Shown one piece after another: positions 9,347-17,859 of a stretch of DNA of 49,927 nucleotides (position 1 is its first letter; every line of letters starts with the position of its first letter). A program made the position numbers and the translations under genes. The notes beneath the pieces were generated by a model. That model was not told the origin of the DNA and searched no databases. It saw only the letters and a program-made list of their open reading frames with translations. The DNA is from Isotricha intestinalis (taxonomy: Eukaryota > Ciliophora > Litostomatea > Vestibuliferida > Isotrichidae), in assembly GCA_023807065.1 (NCBI GenBank), contig JAJJLU010000016.1, forward strand, positions 1 to 49,927, written 5' to 3'.

Positions 9347-9895
9347 TTATTTCAAAAATTTATTTTTTTTATACAAAGAAGAATTTATTGATATTTTTTG
9401 TCCATTGAATATAGGAATTGTTCCTAAAGATGAAGATAAATTAATATTATTATTATTTTGATTGTTATTATTACTTTCAAATTTTTTTTCATATTTAGAA
9501 ATAAAATCTTCTTTGTTTTTAATGTGATTTTGAAAAACTTCTTTTCCATTACTATTTAAACTTTGTTTAGAATTAATTCCTAAGAAAAAATAAGGAATTT
9601 GAAAATTTAATAATTTATCACACATTTTATCTTCTTTTGATAAAAACTCAATATATCTTTCTAAATCACTTGAAATTTGTTTTTCTGGAAAAGTTTCATT
9701 TTCTTGTTTATTTTGTAATATATGTTTTTGATTTTCTTGATCACTTTTATGTTGATCAATTCCTCTTAAATCCAATTTTTTAATTCCTTTAAAATTTTTA
9801 GTTTTTGAATTATTAAACAAAATAGAATGATTATTAGCATTATCAATAGATTTCCCAAAATTAGTTAAATTCCCAGAAATTCCTTCAACATCCAT
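9347..9895 (-). CDS. Small protein of unknown function
   Basis: 182 residues, ATG at 9895 and TAA at 9347. Not recognised. It has an Asn/Ser-rich N-terminus, a more ordered central part at about residues 75-110 (ISSDLERYIEFLSKEDKMC and then NFQIPYFFLGI) and an Asn-rich basic tail. No signal peptide, membrane segment or zinc motif is seen. It is divergently arranged with the gene at 9968, the two start codons being only 72 bases apart, so they probably share a promoter. Confidence 0.6.
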   Translation of the reverse strand: MDVEGISGNLTNFGKSIDNANNHSILFNNSKTKNFKGIKKLDLRGIDQHKSDQENQKHILQNKQENETFPEKQISSDLERYIEFLSKEDKMCDKLLNFQIPYFFLGINSKQSLNSNGKEVFQNHIKNKEDFISKYEKKFESNNNNQNNNNINLSSSLGTIPIFNGQKISINSSLYKKNKFLK

Positions 9896-9967
9896 AATAA
9901 AAATTAAATTATCATTAATTAAAAAATTAAAAAAAAAAATAAATAAAAAACCACTTTAAAAAAAAAA
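9896..9967. promoter_or_regulatory. 72-bp divergent promoter
   Basis: The start codons of two oppositely oriented genes flank 72 bases of A/T-rich DNA, so both promoters and both 5' UTRs must fit here or reach into the coding regions. No specific motif could be defined. Confidence 0.4.
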
Positions 9968-11716
9968 ATGATAAACTCTGTTCCACTTAGTCTTCCTTAT
10001 ATTTATCCTCAAATGAATCCTCAAATTCAACAAGAACACAATAATCAAATAGAAAAGACTTTAGGTTACGTACAAAATCGTTTAATCCGTTCAATAAGTG
10101 CAAACAATCCTTTTGTAAATTATCCTTTATATCCAAATGACGTAGGAAACTTTTGTTATAATTACCCAAATAGTTTATTTTATTATCGTCCAATTAGATA
10201 TTTTTTTCAAAGACCTGTTCAATTAGATGAAGATAATTGCTTTCCACATCAAAAAAAAGTTTTAGACCAATTGGTGTCAAGAGATAATAAAATTAGAAGT
10301 ATGTTAGAAAATAAAACTGTAAAATATGGTATTCCAAAAAAAATAGAAGATGTTTTAAAAAATGGAGAAATTGTACATTATCCTACTTCAACAGTTGTTT
10401 CTGCTGCTGATTTAAAGAAGAAACAAGAAGAATATAATAAATTAGTTGAAAAAATAGAAAAGTTAGGTCCTGAAGGACAAAGGAGAATCAGAAAAAGAAA
10501 TAATGAAATTAGAAATATTATGAAAAAAATCGTTTTCTTTAATGATTTTTGCTTAGATTTAAGAAGCTTTTCTATGGCTTCTAAAAATTTAAAAAAAAAT
10601 AACTTTACTTATGTTCAAGCTACAAAAGCTAATATTAATGAAATTAAAAATTTCATTTTGAGAATTTTAAGTAATTTAGAAAGTTTTTGTGTTAAATTTT
10701 TAGGAGAAAAAATTAATTTAAGTTCACGTGATGCGAAAGTAAGAGAAAATTCTGTTTTTGTTGTTAAATCTTTTGTTCATCAATTATTTAATGATCTTTC
10801 TTCTGCTTTTGTTCAAAAAAATGATATTCCTGAAGGAATAAAAACATTATTTAAAACTTATATTAAAGAAAAAAGTACTTTATCTCCTGGATTTTTAACT
10901 ACTTTTGAATTTAATAGATTAGAATTTGATATTAATTGTAGATTAAATAATATGACTTTAGAAAGACAAGCTTTAATAATTGGATTTCTTATTTTATATA
11001 GAGTTTTATTAATTGATGTTTTTAAAAATTATTTAAATTATTTCCCTAAGATAAGAGAAATGGGAAATCCTGTTTCTGAACTTTTAGATCAACAAATTAA
11101 AGGGAAAAGTCCAAGTCGAAGGAAAAGTAAACTTATTTTAAATAATGGAAGAACTCCAAAAAAAATTTCTAATATGGGAACTCTTTCAAGTAATAAAAAT
11201 GATGATCAATTAAATATTATTGAAGGAATGACTGGAAAAAATGCAGATACAAAATTATTATATTATAAGAAGAAAAAAATAAATATTAGAAATAATTTAC
11301 AATATAATTTTAATTTCCTTATCCAAGTATTACATAATATATTTAGACAATCTTTTGAAAATTCTCCTCAAAAATACAAGGATTATTATAAAAAAAGTAA
11401 ATTATATGGTTTAATGGTATATTCAACAGAAGAGAATTTTAATAAAGTATATGATGGAAAAAATGATGATATAGAAATAATGAATGGAATATATGATGTT
11501 GATGGTGAAGCTATTGATTTTTTAAAAGAAAATGCAAGATGGACTCATATGTATCAATTAAATACTTTACAATTTTGTACTGATTTTGCTAAATTAATTA
11601 TGGAAGGAGATAATAATTTTAGACCTTCTGATTTGGAAAGTCAGAGAAGTAAATCTATTAAAAGTAAAATAAATACAAATAATGAGGGAGGAGATAATAA
11701 TGATGAAGATGAATAA
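9968..11716 (+). CDS. Conserved-looking protein of unknown function
   Basis: 582 residues. Not recognised, but its composition is far less repetitive than that of the neighbouring unknowns. This suggests a folded, conserved protein. It opens with a Pro/Tyr-rich segment (residues 1-75), followed by a charged helix ending GPEGQRRIRKRNNEIRNIMK near 170-185. A long helical region follows, with hydrophobic helices around residues 325-365 (ALIIGFLILYRVLLIDVF). These could be one membrane-embedded helix or buried helices. A basic Ser-rich linker lies near 375-395 (KGKSPSRRKSKL). The tail is Asp/Asn/Glu-rich. No catalytic motif is visible. The gene uses G/C-containing codons more freely at its 5' end than most neighbours. 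Confidence 0.7.
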   Translation: MINSVPLSLPYIYPQMNPQIQQEHNNQIEKTLGYVQNRLIRSISANNPFVNYPLYPNDVGNFCYNYPNSLFYYRPIRYFFQRPVQLDEDNCFPHQKKVLDQLVSRDNKIRSMLENKTVKYGIPKKIEDVLKNGEIVHYPTSTVVSAADLKKKQEEYNKLVEKIEKLGPEGQRRIRKRNNEIRNIMKKIVFFNDFCLDLRSFSMASKNLKKNNFTYVQATKANINEIKNFILRILSNLESFCVKFLGEKINLSSRDAKVRENSVFVVKSFVHQLFNDLSSAFVQKNDIPEGIKTLFKTYIKEKSTLSPGFLTTFEFNRLEFDINCRLNNMTLERQALIIGFLILYRVLLIDVFKNYLNYFPKIREMGNPVSELLDQQIKGKSPSRRKSKLILNNGRTPKKISNMGTLSSNKNDDQLNIIEGMTGKNADTKLLYYKKKKINIRNNLQYNFNFLIQVLHNIFRQSFENSPQKYKDYYKKSKLYGLMVYSTEENFNKVYDGKNDDIEIMNGIYDVDGEAIDFLKENARWTHMYQLNTLQFCTDFAKLIMEGDNNFRPSDLESQRSKSIKSKINTNNEGGDNNDEDE

Positions 11717-11860
11717 TAAAGTGATTTTTTTGCATGGATATTTTTTTAATTGCTAAGATTTTTTAATTAATTTTTCTTTTTTATTATATATTAGATTTAA
11801 ATTTTATTCTTAAAATATAATTTATTTAGAATACAGGATATTTTATGAATTTATATATTT

Positions 11861-12709
11861 TTAATCTGTTATGTAATAACCTAATATTATTGCCGTTAGG
11901 CAAAATATTAATGCTAATTTTGTAGATATTTTTGTTTCTCTTTTTTCAGGTAAATAATAAGTTAATTTTTTATTAAAGTTATTTAAAATTTCTCCGTTTT
12001 TTTCCATATCTACACTATTTTTTAAATTTATATAATTTTGAGATAAATTACTTAATTCATTTTTTAATTTATAATATTCTACTTTTAATCTTTCTAATTC
12101 ATTTTTTTCTTGTTCATTTTCAATATTTTTTTGCGTTATAGTATTATTATTTATATTTGAACTATTCAAATTAGAATTTGAATTTTTATCAATAAAAGAA
12201 TTTTTGGAAGAAGTTATTAAAGTATTGGGATTAATAATATTATTGTCATTACTAGTATCAATAAATTCAGCAATTTTTTTAATACTTTCTATTTTATATT
12301 TCAAATTATTTTTTTCAATATCTTCAAAAATTTTTTTAGGCTTTTCATTATTATATTTATCAAGGACAACACATTCAAATTTAAATTTATGTTCAGAATT
12401 ATTTACTAAAAATAAAGAGTTATCTTTTATATATAATTGAAAATTTACTTTAATATCTGAATTAGGTTCAATTATTGAATATGATGGAGTAACTGTATAA
12501 AATTCTTTTTTTGTTGTTCTTATTCTCATAGCTAAATAATTTGAAGTTAAATTTGTTATTTTTATAATACATTCACTAATTGATTTATTATGAGATAATA
12601 TTGATGAGCTTAAATTAAGTGAATTTTTATTATTATTAATTTTAAATAAAATAGTATTTTTATCAATAGAAAAAATATTATTACTTGAATTAGAAATAGA
12701 ATCACTCAT
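11861..12709 (-). CDS. VAP-like MSP-domain protein, tail-anchored (ER contact-site receptor)
   Basis: 282 residues. VAP proteins sit in the ER and recruit FFAT-motif partners, including lipid-transfer proteins. The MSP domain covers about residues 15-115: IIKITNLTSNYLAMRIRTTK, then FYTVTPSYSIIEPNSDIKVNFQL. This reproduces the beta-strand pattern of MSP/VAP domains, with the conserved P-x-x-xI-x-P-x-S turn. An Asn-rich linker and a coiled coil (about 195-240) follow. A single hydrophobic helix near 262-279 (LALIFCLTAIILGYY) lies three residues from the end and forms a tail anchor. This is the standard VAP architecture at close to standard length. The gene shares a 70-bp divergent promoter with prefoldin subunit 3. 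A GRAM-VASt protein, a typical contact-site partner, is encoded about 2 kb away. Confidence 0.8.
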   Translation of the reverse strand: MSDSISNSSNNIFSIDKNTILFKINNNKNSLNLSSSILSHNKSISECIIKITNLTSNYLAMRIRTTKKEFYTVTPSYSIIEPNSDIKVNFQLYIKDNSLFLVNNSEHKFKFECVVLDKYNNEKPKKIFEDIEKNNLKYKIESIKKIAEFIDTSNDNNIINPNTLITSSKNSFIDKNSNSNLNSSNINNNTITQKNIENEQEKNELERLKVEYYKLKNELSNLSQNYINLKNSVDMEKNGEILNNFNKKLTYYLPEKRETKISTKLALIFCLTAIILGYYITD

Positions 12710-12779
12710 TTAAAAATTAAAAAAAGAATAAAAAAAAGAAATAAAAAAAATAATAAGGAAAAAATATTTATTAAAAAAA
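12710..12779. promoter_or_regulatory. 70-bp divergent promoter (VAP-like / prefoldin 3)
   Basis: The 70 bases separate two opposite start codons and are nearly all A/T. They must carry the transcription starts for both genes. I see no distinct element. Confidence 0.4.
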
Positions 12780-13361
12780 ATGGAATCAACAGTTCCAAAA
12801 GAAGAAGATTCCCTAATAAATGAATTAATAGATAAAACAAAGAAAAATACTCGTGGAGTTCCTACAATGAATTTCATAGAAAAAGTGGAACCATTAATAG
12901 ACAAATATACTTCAGAAAAATTAATATCATATTTGAATCAATATTTAAACAAATTTAAATATATGGAAGCTCAAATATCAAAACAAAGTGAAGGAGTAAA
13001 AAATAAAATTCCAGATATGGAAAAATGTTTAGAAACAATAGATTATATGGAAAAAAAAGATAAAGAAGAAATATTAAAAATTGATTATATGGTTAGTAAT
13101 AATTTATGGGCAAAAGCTGATGTTAAAGTTCCTGAAAGTGTTTTTTTATGGTTAGGTGCTAATATTATGTGTGAATATTCCATGAGTGAAGCTAAAGAAT
13201 TATTAAATTCTAATTTGGAAAAAGCTAAAAATCAAATTAAAGTTAATGAAAAAGATTTAGATTTTGTTAAAGATCAAATGACTTGTTGTGAAGTTAATAT
13301 TGCAAGAATTTATAATGAAAGTGTTAGGAGGAAACAAGCTGCTGCTAAATTAAAAGGTTAA
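12780..13361 (+). CDS. PFDN3: Prefoldin subunit 3 (VBP1-type)
   Basis: 193 residues, an alpha-type prefoldin subunit. The hexameric prefoldin complex captures unfolded actin and tubulin in the cytosol and passes them to the CCT chaperonin. Diagnostic features are the N-terminal RGVPTMNFIEKVE segment, the first coiled-coil helix (KYMEAQISKQSEGVKNKIPD), the central beta hairpin with the family signature VFLWLGANIMCEYSMSEA (about residues 121-139), and the second helix (DLDFVKDQMTCCEVNIARIY) ending in a basic Lys/Arg tail. Length and order match VBP1/PFDN3 of other eukaryotes. It starts at ATG 12780 after a poly-A leader and stops on TAA. Confidence 0.93.
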   Translation: MESTVPKEEDSLINELIDKTKKNTRGVPTMNFIEKVEPLIDKYTSEKLISYLNQYLNKFKYMEAQISKQSEGVKNKIPDMEKCLETIDYMEKKDKEEILKIDYMVSNNLWAKADVKVPESVFLWLGANIMCEYSMSEAKELLNSNLEKAKNQIKVNEKDLDFVKDQMTCCEVNIARIYNESVRRKQAAAKLKG

Positions 13362-13669
13362 TTTTTATTATTTTTATTATATGGAATGTTGATATGGAAT
13401 TTAAAAAAAATTTTTTCTTTATTTTTTCATTTTTTTATTCTGTTTTTTTTAATATGTTATAATTATTTGGAAATCATTTTGAAAGAATATAATTTATAAA
13501 AATGATAAAAATAAAATGAATTTAATAAAAGAATTATTAAAAAGTTGATTCATTAATAAAACTTTATTTTTTAGGTGATAAAAATTTTGAAAATTTACTT
13601 AAAATATTATAATAATAAATTAATAACAACTCTATTGAAATTTATTTTTATAATATTAAAATTAATTTT
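13362..13669. other. Convergent 3' gap, nothing recognised
   Basis: 308 bases between the ends of two convergent genes. T-rich runs near 13410-13460 may serve as 3' processing signals. No coding frame or RNA gene is seen. Confidence 0.5.
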
Positions 13670-14579
13670 TTAATTTCCAAAAATAGAATTTCCAGCTTGA
13701 ACTAAAGAATTTCTAGTTCTTTCACTTTGAATATTATTATTAACATTAAAACTTTCTCTATCAAAATATTTATTATAAGAATAATCATGTAAAGGATTTA
13801 AAATAGGATTTCTTCTTAAAGAAGATTGACCTAAGCCTCCTTTAGAACTTCCTTTATTAAAAGGATTAACATTAATTTCATTATATTTTTTATGATTCAT
13901 AATATTTTGATTATAATCTAAATATCTCATTTCTTCATTATGAAATTTATTATAATCATTTGCTTGATTTTGATAATATTTAACAGGATTCGAAATTTCA
14001 TTTGATCTTCCTTTCATTATATATTGATCTTTATTAAATATTGTTGGTTGAGATTTAGATACTTGAATATTAGATAAATTATCACTTCTATTATGAACTC
14101 TTATATTATTTTCATTTAAATTATATGGTGTTGATATTTTATTATTTGGATTTATGCTGTTCATATAATTTATGTAATTTTCAGAATATTTATTTATTGC
14201 TTTTGTTTGGTTTTCTATATAACTTTTGTAATAATTTATATTTCTATCGTTTTCAAATGTAAATGTTGGTTGTTCTTCTTTGCATTTCTCCGGGTCGAAA
14301 TCATTAAAAAATAATTTTCTTCTATGAAAAGAATTTGTTGGTTTATCTTTGAATATATTATATCTTTTACTTATTCCTATTTTGTCAAACATTGATTTTT
14401 CAGTTTCATTTAATTTTTGCAGTTTTATTTTTTGTTCTTCATTATTTGAATATCTAAAATTTCTTGAATAATTGTTCTAAATTTTGTTATATAAATGAAT
14501 TTACTTGATTATCATTTATTCTATTATATGATTCTATTGTTCTTAATTGATTATCGTAATTTCTTGATTTAGGGTCCAT
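13670..14579 (-). CDS. Unknown protein, two exons (14579-14505 and 14476-13670)
   Basis: 293 residues after splicing. A start codon at 14579-14577 opens a 75-nt exon (MDPKSRNYDNQLRTIESYN...) that reaches a GTAAAT donor at 14504. The acceptor TTTAG ends at 14477, and the frame continues in phase 0 into the long exon. Without the intron one would wrongly start at the internal Met at 14392. The family is not recognised. The protein is rich in Asn, Tyr, Lys and Arg, hydrophilic and probably disordered, with a compact charged patch near HRRKLFFNDFDPEKCKEEQ. No membrane segment or catalytic motif is seen. It could be a structural or ciliary component, but that is only an impression. Confidence 0.7.
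14477..14504 (-). other. Intron, 28 nt, phase 0
   Basis: On the minus strand it begins GTAAATTC and ends AATTTAG, contains an in-frame TAA if retained, and its removal joins two coding frames exactly. It matches the other three introns in the window in length and ends. Confidence 0.85.
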
Positions 14580-14878
14580 TTTTTTAATTTTTTTTATAAA
14601 AACATTTCATTAAATATTTGTTTTATTATTTTAAATTTTAAAAAAAGAATTCAAAAAATAATTAGAGAAGTAAAAAAAAATATCGAATGATTATTCACAA
14701 AGTGAATTGCTTAATTAAATTTAGAAATTGAATCTTGAAAAACAAGTTAAAATTAAAAGTAAAAAAAATTGGCAGTTATTTAATATAAATATTAAATAAT
14801 CATTTATTTCTTAATTAAATAATAAATAGTTAATATTTCATAAAATAAATATACAATCATTTAAAAAGAGAATTGAAA
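14580..14878. promoter_or_regulatory. Divergent promoter region, 299 bp
   Basis: The region lies between opposite start codons at 14579 (minus) and 14879 (plus). It contains an 11-bp A/T inverted repeat (TTATTTAATAT, two bases, ATATTAAATAA) at about 14776-14799. This could arise by chance in such A/T-rich DNA. Confidence 0.35.
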
Positions 14879-16012
14879 ATGTCGCATGAGGCAATATTAA
14901 AAAAATTAAATCTTCCAAAAAATGAAGAAATAAAAAATCAAATTCCATGTTTTCTTTTAGATTATGATTTTGGAGTTTTATATTTAACTTCCAATTATTT
15001 ATGTTTTTCTTCAGTAATTTATTCAGGAAAAAAAATAATAATTCCATGTTCTGAAATAATATCAATGGCAATTTCAAAAGATGGAAAAAAAATAATTATA
15101 TCTTCAGTTGCAAAAATATTTCGTAAATCTTTATTAGTTTTTTCTAATTTCTCAAATATAAAAAAATCTTTTGATTTAATTGATAAAAATTTTAAAGAAA
15201 GAAAAAATATTAATTCATTAAATAATATAAATTCAATATCTCATAGAGTAAATTATTCAAATTTTTTTATAAAAAAAGAAAAAAATGATTATTTAAACAA
15301 ATTAAGTTGTTCAACCGTAGATACATCAACAGAAGAAGAAATAGAAGAAGATGAAATTAAATTTATAGAAATGAATGAAGAATCAAATTTAATTTGTTTA
15401 AAACAAATAAATTTATCTTCGAAAGAATTTTTCGAAAAATTTTTTTATTCAAAAGATAATAAAAATGATTTTTCACATCCAAAATTTTATGAAACTTTAG
15501 AAGATCATTTTAATTTAAAAGTTTCAGAATGGAAAGAAATAAATTTAGAAGATAAAAATAAACTTTCAAAAGAAAGAAATATATCATTCAATTTAAAATT
15601 AAAAGGAATTCCTTTTTTAAACGAAAGTCAAGTTTTTTCAACACAAAAATTTATATCAGATAATAAAAATAATTTTTATATTATTAATTCAACTTCGAAA
15701 AGTGAAGGAGTTCCTTTATCAAATTATTTTGAAATTAAAGATCAATATGAAATTTATCCTTTAAATAATAATTCTTGTGTTTTAAGAATTTCTGGTTATC
15801 CTAATTTTATTGAAAATACTTTTTTTAAAATTGCTATTCAAAATGCTACTAAAAATACTTTTAAAGAAGGAAATGAAAAATGGTTAAATTATCTTAAAAA
15901 TAATGGTGTTGTTTTTTCGGATTATGTAAATAAGAAAGTTATAAGGAAAAAAAAATATAGTGATTTTGTTAATAAAACTTTTTATCAAAATGAAAATATT
16001 TTCGATGATTAA
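14879..16012 (+). CDS. GRAM-VASt domain protein (Lam/Aster-like lipid transfer)
   Basis: 377 residues, started at ATG 14879 (MSHEAILKKL). An upstream TTG in frame is not a credible start. GRAM domain, about residues 1-110: FLLDYDFGVLYLTSNYLCFS followed by KKIIIPCSEIISMAISKDGK, the typical GRAM pattern of a Tyr-Leu-Thr strand, a Cys-Phe strand and an Ile-Pro step. VASt/StART-like domain, about residues 172-345: INLSSKEFFEKFFYS at its start and GVPLSNYFEIKDQYEI with a conserved central strand, ending in a Trp-Leu-containing helix. GRAM+VASt proteins (yeast Lam/Ysp, animal GRAMD1) move sterols at ER-plasma-membrane contacts. Unlike those, this one has no C-terminal transmembrane helix, so anchoring must be by partners or by the GRAM domain. 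A VAP-like ER protein is encoded about 2 kb upstream. Confidence 0.78.
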   Translation: MSHEAILKKLNLPKNEEIKNQIPCFLLDYDFGVLYLTSNYLCFSSVIYSGKKIIIPCSEIISMAISKDGKKIIISSVAKIFRKSLLVFSNFSNIKKSFDLIDKNFKERKNINSLNNINSISHRVNYSNFFIKKEKNDYLNKLSCSTVDTSTEEEIEEDEIKFIEMNEESNLICLKQINLSSKEFFEKFFYSKDNKNDFSHPKFYETLEDHFNLKVSEWKEINLEDKNKLSKERNISFNLKLKGIPFLNESQVFSTQKFISDNKNNFYIINSTSKSEGVPLSNYFEIKDQYEIYPLNNNSCVLRISGYPNFIENTFFKIAIQNATKNTFKEGNEKWLNYLKNNGVVFSDYVNKKVIRKKKYSDFVNKTFYQNENIFDD

Positions 16013-16327
16013 ATTTTAGTGTTATGAAAATTAGTTATTTTGTATAAAATTATTATTCTTTTTGTAATTTGCTTTTATTCTTTACATAAATTTTAAATAT
16101 AATTTAATCTTATATTATTCACATTAATATAATAAGTTTTAAAACTAATTTTATTTAATATAATAAAATATAAAATAAATAATGTATATTTTTTTTTAAT
16201 TATTTTATTTATCAATAAATAAAGAATATTTTTATTATTTTTATAAATTTATTTTCATTGAATTATAATATATAAAAAATTATTAAATATTTTAATAAAA
16301 AATTTATATAGATTATTAAAATATAAA
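16013..16327. other. 315-base gap, nothing recognised
   Basis: A/T-rich DNA between two tandem plus-strand genes, containing the terminator region of one and the promoter of the next. No repeats or coding frames stand out. Confidence 0.5.
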
Positions 16328-17317
16328 ATGATTTTAAATGATTGTTCATTTTCAAAAAGAAAGAACACAAACGATGAAAAAGATGATGAGTATGATGAAA
16401 TAAGCAAAGAAATATCAAAGTTAGTAATAAATATGAAACAAAAAGATTCTAAATCTTTTAAAAAAGAAAATAATTCAAATCAAAGTTCTTTAAAAACTAA
16501 TATATCCGTTGAAGAAAATTCACAAAAATCATTTAATTCAAAAGAATCAAAGTCTTCTTTTAATGATCAATTGATTCAAAATGAAAGTGAAAATTATAAT
16601 ATACAAAATGATACTCATCAAAACTTAATTCATAATAATACAATAAATTATAATTGTAATTATAATGTAAATATAAATTTTCCAATTCAAAATATATTTT
16701 TTTCCAAAATTAACAATGATAAAAATCAAATAATAAATAATCAAAATTTAAACACAAAACAAAAAAACAAAAAAAATCATTTAGACCCACCAAAATTAAT
16801 GATTCATTTGGATAATGTTTTAAAATTAAAAGATAAAAGAACAACATTAATAATAAGAAATATACCTAATAAATATACAATGCAACTTTTTCAAAATGAA
16901 ATTAATGAACATTTTTATGGTAAATATGATATATTATATTTACCTTTAGATTTTGTAAACAAAACTAATTTGGGATTTGGTTTTATTAATTTTATAGATC
17001 CAATTCATATTCTTTATTTTTATTCTGAATTTTTTGGAAAAAAATGGAATATTTTTAACAGTGAAAAAAGATGTCAATTAGCTTATGCTAAAATTCAAGG
17101 TAAAAATTCAATTTTAAAATATATATGTAAAAAAAATGTAAATAATATTACTAATTTACCAAGTAATACATTTTTTATTGAAAATAATCAAATTAGAATT
17201 AATGAAATTGAAATTCCTATGAAATATTATATTTCATTTATAAGATATTATCCTTTTTCTTTATGTTGTAAAAAAAATAACAATATTTTTATTGTATTAA
17301 AGTATTTTTCTCTATAA
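16328..17317 (+). CDS. Mei2-like RNA-binding protein (C-terminal RRM)
   Basis: 329 residues. The first 155 residues are Asn/Ser/Gln-rich and probably disordered. Residues about 170-270 carry the special RRM of Mei2-family proteins: RTTLIIRNIPNKYTMQLF (RNP2 region), YDILYLPLDFVNKTNLGFGF (RNP1 equivalent), then FFGKKWNIFNSEKRCQLAYA and IQGK. These are the hallmarks that distinguish the Mei2 C-terminal RRM from ordinary RRMs (NIPNKYT, LPxDF, GxxFINF, GKKW, AxIQGK). Mei2 in fission yeast drives meiosis and plant homologues act in meiosis and development; in a ciliate a role in conjugation is a reasonable guess. Only this one RRM is present; the N-terminal RRMs found in yeast and plants are absent. 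The 48-residue tail after the domain is unremarkable. Confidence 0.85.
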   Translation: MILNDCSFSKRKNTNDEKDDEYDEISKEISKLVINMKQKDSKSFKKENNSNQSSLKTNISVEENSQKSFNSKESKSSFNDQLIQNESENYNIQNDTHQNLIHNNTINYNCNYNVNINFPIQNIFFSKINNDKNQIINNQNLNTKQKNKKNHLDPPKLMIHLDNVLKLKDKRTTLIIRNIPNKYTMQLFQNEINEHFYGKYDILYLPLDFVNKTNLGFGFINFIDPIHILYFYSEFFGKKWNIFNSEKRCQLAYAKIQGKNSILKYICKKNVNNITNLPSNTFFIENNQIRINEIEIPMKYYISFIRYYPFSLCCKKNNNIFIVLKYFSL

Positions 17318-17859
17318 AATATGTCAATTTGGTAAATTTTCATTAAAAATATAATTAATTAAAAAGAGTTATTTTTATTTTGGTTTATTAGTAGGTTAAC
17401 TGATCAATCCAAAATAAAAAAGGTGTTATTAATATTTAGATAACTAAATATATTATTATATAGGTTTATATTACATATAAATTAATTATACTTTCAAAAA
17501 TTATAATGTAATATATAAAAAACATATAAAAACAAAAATTTTTAAAAAAAAAATGGGAGAAAAAGTATAGATTCAAAATTTTTGTTTCACTTAGGTAAGT
17601 CTTTTGGAATTTTTTATGATTAAAAAAGTAATTGTTTTAATTTGTTGTTAAGGTAGTAGAATATTTATTTTAAAAGTTTTTATTTTTTTTGAAAATTGAA
17701 TTTCTTTTAATATGCTTAGTTTGGGGTTTTTTATTTTTAAATTTGTAGCAATAAAATTTAAGATGTTTGAAAACAATAATAAAAACAAACAAATAAAGAT
17801 TAAGAAAATATTTTCTTTCAAAATATCCAAAAAAATTTAAAAATATCGTAAAAAAGAAA
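17318..17859. other. 542-base convergent gap with one hairpin
   Basis: The gap lies between the 3' ends of the Mei2-like gene and the Exo84-like gene. It contains the 12-bp inverted repeat at 17372-17420 and, at about 17555-17660, slightly more G-rich transcribed-looking sequence that I cannot assign. No intact gene or recognisable RNA gene was found. Confidence 0.45.
17372..17420. repeat. 12-bp perfect inverted repeat, 25-nt loop
   Basis: TTTTTATTTTGG at 17372-17383 is the exact complement of CCAAAATAAAAA at 17409-17420. It lies about 55 bases past the stop of the Mei2-like gene in a convergent gap. It could fold in the RNA of either strand and may mark a 3' end. The GG/CC base makes it less likely to be pure A/T chance. 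Confidence 0.35.

Noticed and set aside
14873..14878. TTG as start of the GRAM-VASt gene
   Set aside because: An ATG two codons downstream is a normal start, and all other genes here start with ATG.
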